In this document: one piece after another, positions 12,444-22,450 of the stretch | Layout of the letters: each line of letters opens with the position of its first letter | How positions within the stretch are numbered: the stretch's first letter is position 1 | Assembly (NCBI RefSeq): GCF_034092395.1 | Contig: NZ_CP139301.1 | Span: 1,364,001 to 1,428,000, forward strand | Direction of reading: 5' to 3' | DNA length: 64,000 nt | From: Prochlorococcus sp. MIT 1307 | GTDB taxonomy: Bacteria; Cyanobacteriota; Cyanobacteriia; PCC-6307; Cyanobiaceae | Position numbers and translations under genes: made by a program | The notes under the pieces: generated by a model | The model's database searches: none | Seen by the model: only the letters and a program-made list of their open reading frames with translations | What the model was told of the DNA's origin: nothing

Positions 12444-12809
12444 ATGAAAAAGGGCATAAGTCTGATTATTACTTCCTCAGCTGCTGCAGAGTTAGGTCGT
12501 CAGGCTTCTTTTGCAGGGCAACCTGGTGCTATGCATCTTGATTTGTTAGAAGATACCTGTGATGAAGGTTGGCTTCATATACGGTTGCAACCTGGTCAAA
12601 ACAATGGAATACCAGTAGCTCGTACTGATGGGGTAACGCTATATGCTCCTGTTGAGCAATTAGATCTATTAAAAGGTTTAAGGCTGAATTATTACGGTGA
12701 TTTAAGTGGTGGAGGTTTTTTAATTAGTCCTCCTGAAGGGTCTGAATGTTGTGCATGTGGAGCAGGGTTTAGATTGTTAGCAGGCAGGAAAGGAAAGAAA
12801 AATAATTAA
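12444..12809 (+). CDS. A-type iron-sulfur cluster assembly/carrier-like protein (HesB/IscA family)
   Basis: A 121-residue protein with the HesB/IscA-like fold. It has C39 after a central beta strand and a C-terminal CCACGAGF motif (C102, C103, C105) corresponding to the CxC of A-type carriers. These cysteines normally hold a [2Fe-2S] or [4Fe-4S] cluster or iron. The first-cysteine region (LLEDTCDEGW) departs from the usual SGCSG, so it is a divergent member rather than a plain SufA/IscA. It begins 23 bases after tRNA-Val and may be read through from it. Confidence 0.75.
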   Translation: MKKGISLIITSSAAAELGRQASFAGQPGAMHLDLLEDTCDEGWLHIRLQPGQNNGIPVARTDGVTLYAPVEQLDLLKGLRLNYYGDLSGGGFLISPPEGSECCACGAGFRLLAGRKGKKNN

Positions 12810-12970
12810 CACCTGTCATTAAAGGATTTTATACAATAAGAAAAACATAAAAGATTTAAAAACTCATATGTCAATTACAGACTGGCTTTAACACGTTCAT
12901 TATATTGCCATTAAAGCTCGTAAGTTGAGGTTGAATTATCGCTTGTCCCAATATTGTTTTATGTGAAATG

Positions 12971-13222
12971 TTAGTCCTCAGGAAAGAGCAAAGCAGCTAG
13001 TTCATCTGAGTCCACGTCGTAAACACGCGCAAGACTGGTTTCAATAGCGCTCGTGACTTCACCAGGAAGAAAACGCATAGCATTGAGGGCATCATCAGCA
13101 ATCTCATCTGTTAAAAGCGTTTCTCCGCCTTCTAACTTTTCATCATTAATGATTGCCATCACCCAGCTTTGATAGGCATACACCAGATCGGAAAATTCGA
13201 GTTCGGGGTCGTTTAGATCCAT
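12971..13222 (-). CDS. Conserved-looking acidic protein of unknown function
   Basis: An 83-residue strongly acidic protein with Asp/Glu throughout, predicted mostly helical, and ending DSDELAALLFPED. No cysteine pair, signal peptide or membrane segment is seen. It is divergent from the 13278 gene with a 55-base gap, so the two may share a promoter region. I recognise no family. Sensible amino acid composition and placement between unrelated coding regions support a real gene. Confidence 0.65.
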   Translation of the reverse strand: MDLNDPELEFSDLVYAYQSWVMAIINDEKLEGGETLLTDEIADDALNAMRFLPGEVTSAIETSLARVYDVDSDELAALLFPED

Positions 13223-13277
13223 GATTATGGGTAATGCCAGTTTTAAGGCAATTCCACTCTGACTTTAAGTCGTGAAG

Positions 13278-13742
13278 ATGTCTGTTATGGAAAAATCACA
13301 GCAAGCTGATATTCAGGCCAAATTATTTGATTTTGCCCTGGATGAATTGGTTCTACAACAAAGAGATAGTTTCAAACCTCTTTGGACTTTGGATAGTTGG
13401 GTGAAATTTCTGATTTGGATGACGCTGAATGTTGGTTTATCTGGAGAAAGAGGGAGTATTGAGCAGTTTGTGGAAGCGTTGGGATCTCCTTTGACGGCTC
13501 GTATGCGAAGGATTTTTTTCGAGAGAGTTGCTTATAATTTTTCCTTGAAGGTAATGGCTGACCCTTCTGAATCGAGGGTATTGGTTATGCCTATTAATTC
13601 TTGTTCCATCACTCTCGAGCAGGCTGAGCAGCTTCTAGACCAGTTGGGGTTGATTGAAAGAGTCGAGCTTGATCAAACTTGTTGGGAAGAGTTGGATGCT
13701 GTGATTGCTATACCTTGGAAATCAATTGAGACAGATGATTGA
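13278..13742 (+). CDS. Conserved-looking protein of unknown function
   Basis: A 154-residue soluble protein from the ATG at 13278; a GTG two codons upstream (13272) is an alternative. It is rich in hydrophobic helices, with an aromatic stretch LWTLDSWVKFLIWMTLNVG near residue 40. The middle contains a basic segment (TARMRRIFFERVAYNF) and the C terminus is acidic. No catalytic motif is apparent. It sits 62 bases upstream of valS on the same strand and may be cotranscribed with it. Confidence 0.65.
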   Translation: MSVMEKSQQADIQAKLFDFALDELVLQQRDSFKPLWTLDSWVKFLIWMTLNVGLSGERGSIEQFVEALGSPLTARMRRIFFERVAYNFSLKVMADPSESRVLVMPINSCSITLEQAEQLLDQLGLIERVELDQTCWEELDAVIAIPWKSIETDD

Positions 13743-13804
13743 TTTGGAAATTTTTTTTAAACAGTGTTTTGCGAGCATGGTTTTGAATATTCTTCAATTT
13801 TGTT

Positions 13805-16603
13805 TTGACTGAGTTGGACGGATCGGCCGCTTCGCGTAAGGCATCCGATGCCTTGCCTAAGACATATGACTCTGCGGGGACAGAGCGTCGTTGGCAGAGG
13901 GTATGGGAAGAAACAGATGCCTTTCATCCAGATGCAAATAGTCCTGGACAGCCTTTTTCGGTGATGATTCCGCCACCAAATGTGACAGGCAGTCTCCATA
14001 TGGGGCATGCATTTAATACTGCCCTAATTGACACAATTGTCAGATTTCAGAGGTTGCAAGGGAAGAACGTTCTTTGCTTACCAGGTACCGATCATGCCTC
14101 AATTGCGGTGCAAACTATCCTTGAAAAACAACTAAAAGCTGAGGGTATTAGCCCAGAGCAGTTAGGACGAGAAGCCTTTTTAGAGCGTGCTTGGTCTTGG
14201 AAAGCTGAAAGTGGCGGTCGAATAGTTGATCAGTTACGACGTTTGGGTTTTTCGGTTGATTGGCGAAGACAACGTTTCACTCTTGATCAAGGGCTTAGTC
14301 AAGCAGTTTCAAAAGCTTTTGTTCTTTTACATCAGCAGGGTTTGATTTATAGAGGTGAATATCTTGTCAATTGGTGTCCAGCTTCTGGGTCGGCTGTAAG
14401 TGACTTAGAAGTTGAGATGAAAGAGGTTGATGGACATCTTTGGTATTTTCGCTATCCACTTACGAGTGGTTCAGTGAGTAATGGAACTACTTTTCTTGAA
14501 GTGGCTACTACTCGTCCTGAAACCATGCTGGGTGACGTAGCTGTTGCAGTGAATCCTTTAGATGAACGTTATAGCCATCTCATTGGTCTGTCCGTTACTT
14601 TGCCGCTGGTTGGACGTGAAGTACCTATTGTGGCAGATGAACATGTTGATAAAGCTTTTGGTACGGGTTGTGTCAAGGTCACTCCAGCACATGATCCAAA
14701 TGATTTTGCGGTAGGGCAACGTCACAAATTACCTCTCATTACCGTCATGAATAAGGACGGCACTATGAATAAGAACGCTGGACGTTTTGAAGGTTTAGAT
14801 CGTTTTGTGGCTCGTAAGGCTGTAGTTGCTGCTTTAGAGGATGAAGGCTTTTTAGTGAAAGTAGAGGAACATTCTCATAGTGTGCCGTATTCAGAGAGAG
14901 GTAAGGTTCCCGTTGAGCCATTGCTTTCGACTCAATGGTTTGTTCGCATGGAGCCGTTAGCCTCTAGATGTCGAGGATATTTAGTTAAAGGAGAACCTCG
15001 ATTTGTTCCTGAGCGCTGGGAGAAAGTTTATAGCGATTGGCTTACTGATATTCGTGATTGGTGTATAAGTAGACAGTTGTGGTGGGGGCACCGTATTCCA
15101 GCTTGGTTTGTTGTCAGCGAGACAGATGGGAAGATAACGGATAAGACTCCATATGTAGTTGCCTCATCTGAAGATGAGGCATTTGTGCAAGCTCATGATT
15201 TATATGGGGAGACTGTTGACCTTTGTCAGGATGAGGATGTTTTAGATACTTGGTTTTCAAGTGGACTTTGGCCTTTTTCTACATTGGGTTGGCCTGATGA
15301 AAATAGTGAGGATTTGGACTGTTGGTATCCCACGAGCACGTTGGTCACAGGGTTTGACATTATTTTCTTTTGGGTGGCGAGAATGACCATGATGGCTGCT
15401 GTTTTTACTGGGCGCATGCCATTTGAGGATGTCTATATCCATGGGTTAGTTAGAGATGAAAAAAACCGAAAGATGAGCAAAAGCGCAGGTAATGGTATTG
15501 ACCCGTTGTTGTTGATTGACCGTTATGGCACAGATGCGCTTCGCTTCGCTTTAGTTCGAGAAGTTGCTGGTGCTGGCCAAGATATACGTTTGGATTATGA
15601 CCGGAAGAAAAAGACTTCGGTAACTGTTGAGGCAGCTAGGAATTTTGCTAATAAATTGTGGAATGCCACGAGATTTGCATTGATAAATCTTGGTAGTGAA
15701 CCAACTGAAAAGTTGGGTGAATTAGACCCCAAAACTTTGCAGTTGGCTGATCGTTGGATTTTGTCTCGATTAACTCGAGTCAAAGCTGAGAGTGCAAAGC
15801 GTTATAAGTCATATGGTCTTGGTGAAGCGGCAAAGGTTTTGTATGAATTTGCGTGGAATGATTTTTGTGATTGGTATTTAGAATTGATTAAGCGTCGACT
15901 TAATCCAGTAGAAGTTGATCAAGAAATCGCATTAGTGGATCAGATAACAGCTCGAAAAGTTTTATTCAAGGTTTTGAGTGAGTATTTAGTATTGCTGCAT
16001 CCATTGATGCCACATTTGACTGAGGAGCTTTGGCATGCCCTCACTGGTGCACCTGAGGCAAAATTGCTGGCTTTACAACCTTGGCCTGAACTTGATGAGT
16101 GCTATTTGGATGATGAACTTGAGACATCTTTTTGCGATTTATTTGCCTCTATTCGCTTGGTGCGAAATCTTAGAGCTGTAGCAGGGTTGAAGCCTTCTCA
16201 AGAAGTGCCGGTTCGTTTTATTACTTCTAAGAAAGAGCTAGCCGTAACGCTTCAAAAGGCCACAATGGATATTAAGGTTCTTACCCGTGCAAACAGGTTG
16301 GAAGTTCTATCACCACAAGAAGCAAATTTACAATCATCTGTAAAAGCTCTTGCAGGAGTTAGTGGAGAATTGGAGGTTCTTTTGCCTATAGAGGGCTTGG
16401 TAGATCTTGATGACTTACGAGCTCGTTTGCATAAGGATCTTGCTAAGGCTGATAAAGAAATTATGGATTTATCTAGTCGTTTAGCTAATCCTAATTTTTC
16501 TGCAAAAGCACCAGGTAATGTTGTATCTGAATGTAGAGCCAAGTTGTCTGAAGTCCAAGTGCAGGCTTCTTTGGCTCGTAGACGTTTGTCTGATTTAGAT
16601 TGA
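13805..16603 (+). CDS. valS: Valyl-tRNA synthetase
   Basis: A class I synthetase of 932 residues. The nucleotide-binding HIGH motif appears as GSLHMGHAF, the KMSKS loop as [13 protein letters not shown], and the editing domain contains [17 protein letters not shown]. An [17 protein letters not shown] segment and a C-terminal coiled coil from about residue 870 are typical of ValRS. The start is a TTG at 13805. No ATG or GTG occurs in frame before the conserved [15 protein letters not shown] segment, so TTG is the best choice. A tRNA-Val gene lies 1.4 kb upstream. Confidence 0.96.
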   Translation: MTELDGSAASRKASDALPKTYDSAGTERRWQRVWEETDAFHPDANSPGQPFSVMIPPPNVTGSLHMGHAFNTALIDTIVRFQRLQGKNVLCLPGTDHASIAVQTILEKQLKAEGISPEQLGREAFLERAWSWKAESGGRIVDQLRRLGFSVDWRRQRFTLDQGLSQAVSKAFVLLHQQGLIYRGEYLVNWCPASGSAVSDLEVEMKEVDGHLWYFRYPLTSGSVSNGTTFLEVATTRPETMLGDVAVAVNPLDERYSHLIGLSVTLPLVGREVPIVADEHVDKAFGTGCVKVTPAHDPNDFAVGQRHKLPLITVMNKDGTMNKNAGRFEGLDRFVARKAVVAALEDEGFLVKVEEHSHSVPYSERGKVPVEPLLSTQWFVRMEPLASRCRGYLVKGEPRFVPERWEKVYSDWLTDIRDWCISRQLWWGHRIPAWFVVSETDGKITDKTPYVVASSEDEAFVQAHDLYGETVDLCQDEDVLDTWFSSGLWPFSTLGWPDENSEDLDCWYPTSTLVTGFDIIFFWVARMTMMAAVFTGRMPFEDVYIHGLVRDEKNRKMSKSAGNGIDPLLLIDRYGTDALRFALVREVAGAGQDIRLDYDRKKKTSVTVEAARNFANKLWNATRFALINLGSEPTEKLGELDPKTLQLADRWILSRLTRVKAESAKRYKSYGLGEAAKVLYEFAWNDFCDWYLELIKRRLNPVEVDQEIALVDQITARKVLFKVLSEYLVLLHPLMPHLTEELWHALTGAPEAKLLALQPWPELDECYLDDELETSFCDLFASIRLVRNLRAVAGLKPSQEVPVRFITSKKELAVTLQKATMDIKVLTRANRLEVLSPQEANLQSSVKALAGVSGELEVLLPIEGLVDLDDLRARLHKDLAKADKEIMDLSSRLANPNFSAKAPGNVVSECRAKLSEVQVQASLARRRLSDLD

Positions 16604-16619
16604 ATGAGTTATTTACATA

Positions 16620-17243
16620 ATGTTTGATTCAAGTTTTTGGTTGGAGCAATTTCTTCCTTTTTTGCAAACTCCAATAGGAGGAGCAATATTTATTCCTCTA
16701 TATGCAGTTTGGGTAACGTTTTTGTTGCCAGGAGTGTGGGCTTCAATGCTTGCAGGTGCTCTTTATGGGATTTGGGTGGGAAGTTTCTTAGTGTTTTTAG
16801 GAGCGTGTATCGGAGCAGAAGTTGCTTTTCTTCTTGGCCGCACTTTGTTACGTGACTGGGCTCAGCGTCGTCTTGCTAAACGACCAAAATTGCAAGCAGT
16901 TCAAAAAGCTGTCAGTCGGGATGGATTGAAACTGGTTTTGCTTACTCGGTTGTCTCCTGCCTTCCCGTTCAGTTTGTTGAACTTTGTCTATGGTTTAAGC
17001 GATGTTAGTTTCCGTGATTACACAATTGGCTTGATAGGTATTTTGCCTGGAACTATATTGTTTTGTGGCCTTGGTTCAATAGCTGGAGATATTGCTCGAT
17101 TTAATCAGGTTCTTTCAGGTAGTCAAGACTTTTATTCTTCTGTTCTACGTTTAGTAGGTTTACTTGCCACATTATCTGTTGTTTGGTTGGTTTCTCGTGC
17201 GGCTAGACGCGCTCTTCAGGATTCCTCAGAATTGATATCTTGA
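16620..17243 (+). CDS. TVP38/TMEM64 (DedA/SNARE-associated) family membrane protein
   Basis: A 207-residue membrane protein with several hydrophobic segments (around 15-60, 65-85, 135-165, 178-195). The central signature is FLGACIGAEVAFLLGR followed by RLSPAFPFSLLNFVYGLSDVSFRDY, diagnostic of the VTT/TVP38 domain. Family members include lipid scramblase-like and undecaprenyl-phosphate-related transporters; the substrate here is unknown. It starts 16 bases after valS, and its last 28 bases overlap the convergent small gene at 17216-17398. Confidence 0.88.
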   Translation: MFDSSFWLEQFLPFLQTPIGGAIFIPLYAVWVTFLLPGVWASMLAGALYGIWVGSFLVFLGACIGAEVAFLLGRTLLRDWAQRRLAKRPKLQAVQKAVSRDGLKLVLLTRLSPAFPFSLLNFVYGLSDVSFRDYTIGLIGILPGTILFCGLGSIAGDIARFNQVLSGSQDFYSSVLRLVGLLATLSVVWLVSRAARRALQDSSELIS

Positions 17244-17398
17244 TCTGGATTTGTAAGATTCCAATCTCTGATTGCTGCAAAAATTATGAACCATCCGAGC
17301 CTTATGCGAGCCAGGACGCCTTTTTGAGTTTCTAACTCTGCATATTTAGCTCTCCCGCAAGGAGTTTTAATCCAAGAATAAATTTTAGGGGGAGTCAT
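17216..17398 (-). CDS. Small basic protein of unknown function downstream of ligA
   Basis: A 60-residue ORF that begins 12 bases after the ligA stop on the same strand. It has a basic N-terminal half (KIYSWIKTPCGRAKYAELETQKG), a short hydrophobic patch LGWFIIFAAI and an acidic tail. The close coupling to ligA and non-random composition support expression. Its end overlaps the TVP38 gene. No function is recognisable. Confidence 0.6.
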   Translation of the reverse strand: MTPPKIYSWIKTPCGRAKYAELETQKGVLARIRLGWFIIFAAIRDWNLTNPDQDINSEES

Positions 17399-17410
17399 TA
17401 ATTCAAATAA

Positions 17411-19546
<2,136 letters not shown>

Positions 19547-19559
19547 TTACTGCTGAGCT

Positions 19560-19976
19560 TCAAACTTTAACGATGCGATCTATACGCCAGTTCTCCTCAA
19601 TTTTTCTGAAAGTAAAATCTAAGGGCAATTCATTTTGTTTGTCTTCGGATTTGAGCTTTAACGTCAAAATGATTTGTTTATCTTCTATTCGAGGTCGACC
19701 TGATTTTAAATTTCTGTATTTGTTCAGCTGTAAGCCGGCTAGAAACTTTAAGAAATCCTGTCTGCTGACATGTTGACGATAATTTTTTGAAGTTAGGAGG
19801 TAAGCCGCATCAATTCGGCCTTCAGCTATTTGGTTGAAGAATTTTTTCACCAGTGGGTTGATGCCTCTTGCGCTGATAACAAGCTTTAAAGCATTTACTG
19901 TCCAAAAGACTAGGAGTCCGGCAGCTCCAACCAGTAGTGATTTGGTTCCGATCTCCTTTAGTAGTGCCCCATCCAT
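19560..19976 (-). CDS. Membrane-anchored protein of unknown function (possible NTF2-like/DUF4864-type fold)
   Basis: A 138-residue protein with one N-terminal hydrophobic helix (about 12-36) and a soluble domain. The soluble part has the pattern of short NTF2-like proteins: helices (NPLVKKFFNQIAEGRIDAAY, LLTSKNYRQHVSRQDFLKFLAG), then strands (ILTLKLKSED, ELPLDFTFRKIEENWRIDRI). The final EENWRIDRI resembles the closing strand of DUF4864/DUF4019-type domains; this is a fold-level guess. It lies 37 bases upstream of ligA on the same strand. Confidence 0.65.
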   Translation of the reverse strand: MDGALLKEIGTKSLLVGAAGLLVFWTVNALKLVISARGINPLVKKFFNQIAEGRIDAAYLLTSKNYRQHVSRQDFLKFLAGLQLNKYRNLKSGRPRIEDKQIILTLKLKSEDKQNELPLDFTFRKIEENWRIDRIVKV

Positions 19977-20098
19977 TTGATTAATCCAACTGATTAGTGA
20001 GTCTGACTTATTAACTGAAGAAACGAGAGACTTTCAGAGATAGTAATTGTTCGCCAGACTTAAATTGTTTTAGGCAGGGCATTGCCCAGCTTGTATTA

Positions 20099-20647
20099 AT
20101 GCCATTGGTGCCACTTTTACCATTGTTTCATTATTTCAATCGAGAACACTTTGAAGAGGCGTTAACTCTTGGATCGAAACCAATGGTGTCTGTGCGATGG
20201 AGTGATGGGCGCTTGCGAAAAACAGCTGGCTTCTATCGTCGAACACAAAAAATAAGTGATAGGTATAGATCTGAGATTGTTCTGTCTCGCCCTCTTTTGG
20301 AAAACCTGCCTCAATCTGCTACTGAAAGTACTCTTTGCCATGAAATGATCCATGCATGGATTGATTTGGTTTTAGGTGTTTCAGAAAGCCATGGTCCCAA
20401 CTTTCATGCGCGTATGGATGCAATTAATTCCACTCAAAAAAGGTTTCATGTGAGTGTCCGCCACAAATTTCCTGTTCCGGTTGATGTGCCTAAGTGGTGG
20501 GCTGTGTGCCCCAGTTGTAGCAACCGCTTTCCGTACAAGCGCCTTTTGCGTGGTGCGGCTTGTAAGCAATGTTGTAATACTTACCATGGCGGCAATTGGC
20601 ATCCGAGTTGCTTACTTAGCTATGAACCTGCTTCTAATGAGGGTTAA
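20099..20647 (+). CDS. SprT-like zinc metalloprotease
   Basis: A 182-residue SprT-family protein. The zinc-protease motif HEMIHAW (H81, E82, H85) is followed by the family's GPNFHARMDAIN segment, which carries the third ligand. A C-terminal zinc ribbon has four cysteines (C137, C140, C155, C158). Eukaryotic relatives (SPRTN) cleave DNA-protein crosslinks; the bacterial role is less settled. It is followed at once by a 31-codon ORF (20648) and then by a basic protein (20752) on the same strand, which may form one transcript. Confidence 0.87.
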   Translation: MPLVPLLPLFHYFNREHFEEALTLGSKPMVSVRWSDGRLRKTAGFYRRTQKISDRYRSEIVLSRPLLENLPQSATESTLCHEMIHAWIDLVLGVSESHGPNFHARMDAINSTQKRFHVSVRHKFPVPVDVPKWWAVCPSCSNRFPYKRLLRGAACKQCCNTYHGGNWHPSCLLSYEPASNEG

Positions 20648-20743
20648 ATGGATATATTTTTTTTTGTGCTAGAGATAAGCGGGCTTTCGATTGCTTTTAT
20701 TGGGTGCCAACGAGAGCATTGGTTGCAAAGTAGGCGTCGCTAG
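20648..20743 (+). CDS. Possible 31-residue small protein abutting the SprT-like gene
   Basis: An ATG immediately follows the TAA of the SprT-like gene with no gap and opens a 31-codon frame ending at a TAG. The product would have a hydrophobic N-terminal two thirds (IFFFVLEISGLSIAFIGC) and a basic end (HWLQSRRR), the shape of a tiny membrane protein with a cytoplasmic positive tail. Coding status is unproven: the ORF is short and contains a run of T bases. It ends 8 bases before the next gene. Confidence 0.3.
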   Translation: MDIFFFVLEISGLSIAFIGCQREHWLQSRRR

Positions 20744-20751
20744 TTTTTTCA

Positions 20752-21261
20752 ATGGATTCAAGCCGGCCAAGTTACAAGCGTCAGAGCTTTAGACAGCCTT
20801 TAGATCGTCGTGTGGACAAATGGATTGAGACGGGGCGCCAGTTTGTTGATGGAGTAGCTGGTAATAGACCTGGTATACGTCGGCGCAATTCAATAGGATT
20901 TACAGGTGCGAATTTAGAGAAGGTTGGACGATGGGTTGGTGAGAAGGTTGACTGGTTTCTTGAAGATGAGGATAGTTGGTTAGAGCCTTGGCAAACAGAG
21001 TCTCAGATGACCTCTTCCAGTGGTAAGAAACCTTTAGATGCAATTTCTCGGAGAGTTCCAAAGGCTAGCTCTCTTTCTTTTAAAGAATCTCAGGACAACT
21101 TCGATAAAGATTCTTGGCCAGAACCATCTTCTTTTCGTCTAGAAAGATGGCAACGTGGTCGAGTTAATGATAATAATGATTCTCAAAAGGTTGTGGAGAA
21201 GAGGCGCGAATCAGGAAGGTCAGAAAGGCGTCCTTTGCCTAGGTCAAGTCGAAGACGATAA
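20752..21261 (+). CDS. Arginine-rich, probably disordered protein of unknown function
   Basis: A 169-residue hydrophilic protein. The N-terminal 75 residues look partly structured: basic RRVDKW, GRQFVDGVAG, RRNSIGFTG, then WVGEKVDWFLEDEDSWLEPW. The rest is low-complexity, rich in Ser, Asp and Arg, and ends in a strongly basic tail (RRPLPRSSRRR). This could indicate nucleic acid or ribosome binding, but that is only inference from charge. It is read in the same direction as the SprT-like gene. Confidence 0.65.
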   Translation: MDSSRPSYKRQSFRQPLDRRVDKWIETGRQFVDGVAGNRPGIRRRNSIGFTGANLEKVGRWVGEKVDWFLEDEDSWLEPWQTESQMTSSSGKKPLDAISRRVPKASSLSFKESQDNFDKDSWPEPSSFRLERWQRGRVNDNNDSQKVVEKRRESGRSERRPLPRSSRRR

Positions 21262-21270
21262 TTTTTTGCT

Positions 21271-21429
21271 CTATGCAACTCTTTTATGATTCTCTATATC
21301 AGGACGCCACAAACCTTCAATGATTTTTAGTTTGTGAATATTGGTGGTCTTTTGATTAGACTTATAAAATTCATAACTTTCTTTGTAGTTATTAAGCGAT
21401 AAATAAATATCAGGAGTTAATTCGTTCAT
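21271..21429 (-). CDS. Small protein of unknown function, second of a tandem pair
   Basis: A 52-residue frame from ATG at 21429; the frame is open up to 21468 but that would overlap the preceding small gene by 35 bases. With the chosen start it lies 4 bases after the stop of 21434-21592, a typical coupled arrangement. The product is Tyr/Asn/Lys-rich (YLSLNNYKESYEFYKSN) and ends with KIIEGLWRPDIENHKRVA. It converges on the arginine-rich gene with a 9-base gap. No family is recognised. Confidence 0.55.
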   Translation of the reverse strand: MNELTPDIYLSLNNYKESYEFYKSNQKTTNIHKLKIIEGLWRPDIENHKRVA

Positions 21430-21433
21430 AAGT

Positions 21434-21592
21434 TTAAGAGGCAATTGATTCATAGTCTTCAGTGACAAATCCTTGTATTAATTCAAAAGCAATATGTTCT
21501 GAAGAAGCTTCACTTGCCTTCCAATATCTAATTAATAGCTGAAGTTCTTTAACCCTTGCTTCAGCAGCTTGGATCTTTTGTGTAGTAGTCAT
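21434..21592 (-). CDS. Small helical protein of unknown function, first of a tandem pair
   Basis: A 52-residue ORF beginning MTTTQKIQAAEARVKELQLL and ending with the acidic segment FVTEDYESIAS. The first half reads as an amphipathic helix with heptad-like spacing (AAEARVKELQLLIRYW). It is followed after 4 bases by another 52-residue frame, so the two probably form a small operon. Composition is protein-like and the frame has no rare start. Function unknown. Confidence 0.6.
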   Translation of the reverse strand: MTTTQKIQAAEARVKELQLLIRYWKASEASSEHIAFELIQGFVTEDYESIAS

Positions 21593-21818
21593 TAGAGCAA
21601 GAAGCTTTTAAGGTAGTGTTTGCTTGTCCTTGATTGGACTTGGCTCCCTTGTGTGAACTTTGTAGCTTGATTGCAAATTGGGAGGCGTGGAGTCAGATTT
21701 AGATTAGTGAGGGTTAACCAGTTGAAGCATGACGCTATGTCAGTAATTCATTAAACCTATAATCCGGCAACCATGAAAGTTGGCAAGTTGTCAAGCATAA
21801 TTCTATTTAATATAGACA

Positions 21819-22415
21819 TTATTTTTGGTTGATTTCTAGTTCTTTGCGAGGGGTGGGCCCAAGCCATCTTTCTAGTTGAGGACTAAAAACTTCTCGAATA
21901 ACAGTTAGCTCTCGCTCCTGTCGAAAGAATCGATAATGCCTACTCCAGAAAGGACCTTTTTGTTGAAACTCTGATTCCAGCCAGTCAGCTTTTACTAACG
22001 CCAATCCATCCACTTCACGAAAAAGCTCTGATCGTCCTTGAGTAAGACTTTTCCATATTGGTAGCTCTTTGTTTTTAAGGTGTAATTCGGCTTCTTTGTG
22101 GTTCCACCAGCTTTCTGCCCAGGCAAGAGTTTGAGAATTGCATGTAAGCCATACCTGTCGCCTTAGTAATGGAGGAGCTAGCTCTTTTGTTTCTATTGGA
22201 GCACCTTTGTTTGGTGAAGATTCGTATGCCATTGCAATCAACTTTATTTGGACTTCATGCCCAGTTAGAAGATGCAGATGACGAGTTGGACTCCCATCGC
22301 CTAGCAGCATGAGTTGCCATGGGCCTGGTAGTTTTTGTGGACCTTGACCATAAAGGACAGCATTGGTAGGGGCTTCCCAAACTGGTTTAGGTGAAATAAG
22401 TAGTGAATTATTCAG
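21819..22415 (-). CDS. Chorismate lyase-like protein (chorismate to 4-hydroxybenzoate), probable CTG start
   Basis: A UbiC-like chorismate-pyruvate lyase, expected in cyanobacteria to supply 4-hydroxybenzoate for plastoquinone. The core motif LLGDGSPTRHLHLLTG resembles the W-LLxDxSxT segment of UbiC, and the C-terminal FFRQERELTVIREVFSP matches the second half of the fold. The first ATG (22310) falls after the conserved tryptophan (GPWQLM), so it would cut the first strand. The frame stays open upstream to a CTG at 22415, preceded by AGGAGG with a 6-base spacer. There is no in-frame ATG, GTG or TTG before the TGA further up. From the CTG the protein has 198 residues. It follows mnmG by 35 bases. 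Confidence 0.75.
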   Translation of the reverse strand: MNNSLLISPKPVWEAPTNAVLYGQGPQKLPGPWQLMLLGDGSPTRHLHLLTGHEVQIKLIAMAYESSPNKGAPIETKELAPPLLRRQVWLTCNSQTLAWAESWWNHKEAELHLKNKELPIWKSLTQGRSELFREVDGLALVKADWLESEFQQKGPFWSRHYRFFRQERELTVIREVFSPQLERWLGPTPRKELEINQK

Positions 22416-22438
22416 GAGTCACCTCCTAAAATGAGGAG
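22411..22438 (-). promoter_or_regulatory. Hairpins sequestering the Shine-Dalgarno and start of the chorismate lyase gene
   Basis: On the minus strand the sequence reads CTCCT, six bases, AGGAG, GTGA, CTCCT. The AGGAGG at 22427-22422 is the ribosome binding site. It can pair downstream with CTCCT (22418-22414) around a GTGA loop, which is a GNRA-type tetraloop; with flanking U-A and U-G pairs the stem reaches about 8 pairs and buries the CTG start. Alternatively it can pair with the upstream CTCCT (22438-22434). Two mutually exclusive partners for one SD are suggestive of translational control, but this is a reading of base pairing only. Confidence 0.5.
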
Positions 22439-22450
22439 TAGGTATCAATG

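Noticed and set aside
21758-21832. TATAAT followed by a leaderless 19-codon ORF (ATG at 21773)
   Set aside because: No acceptable -35 element at the right spacing, the frame is very short, and it runs into the convergent chorismate lyase stop.
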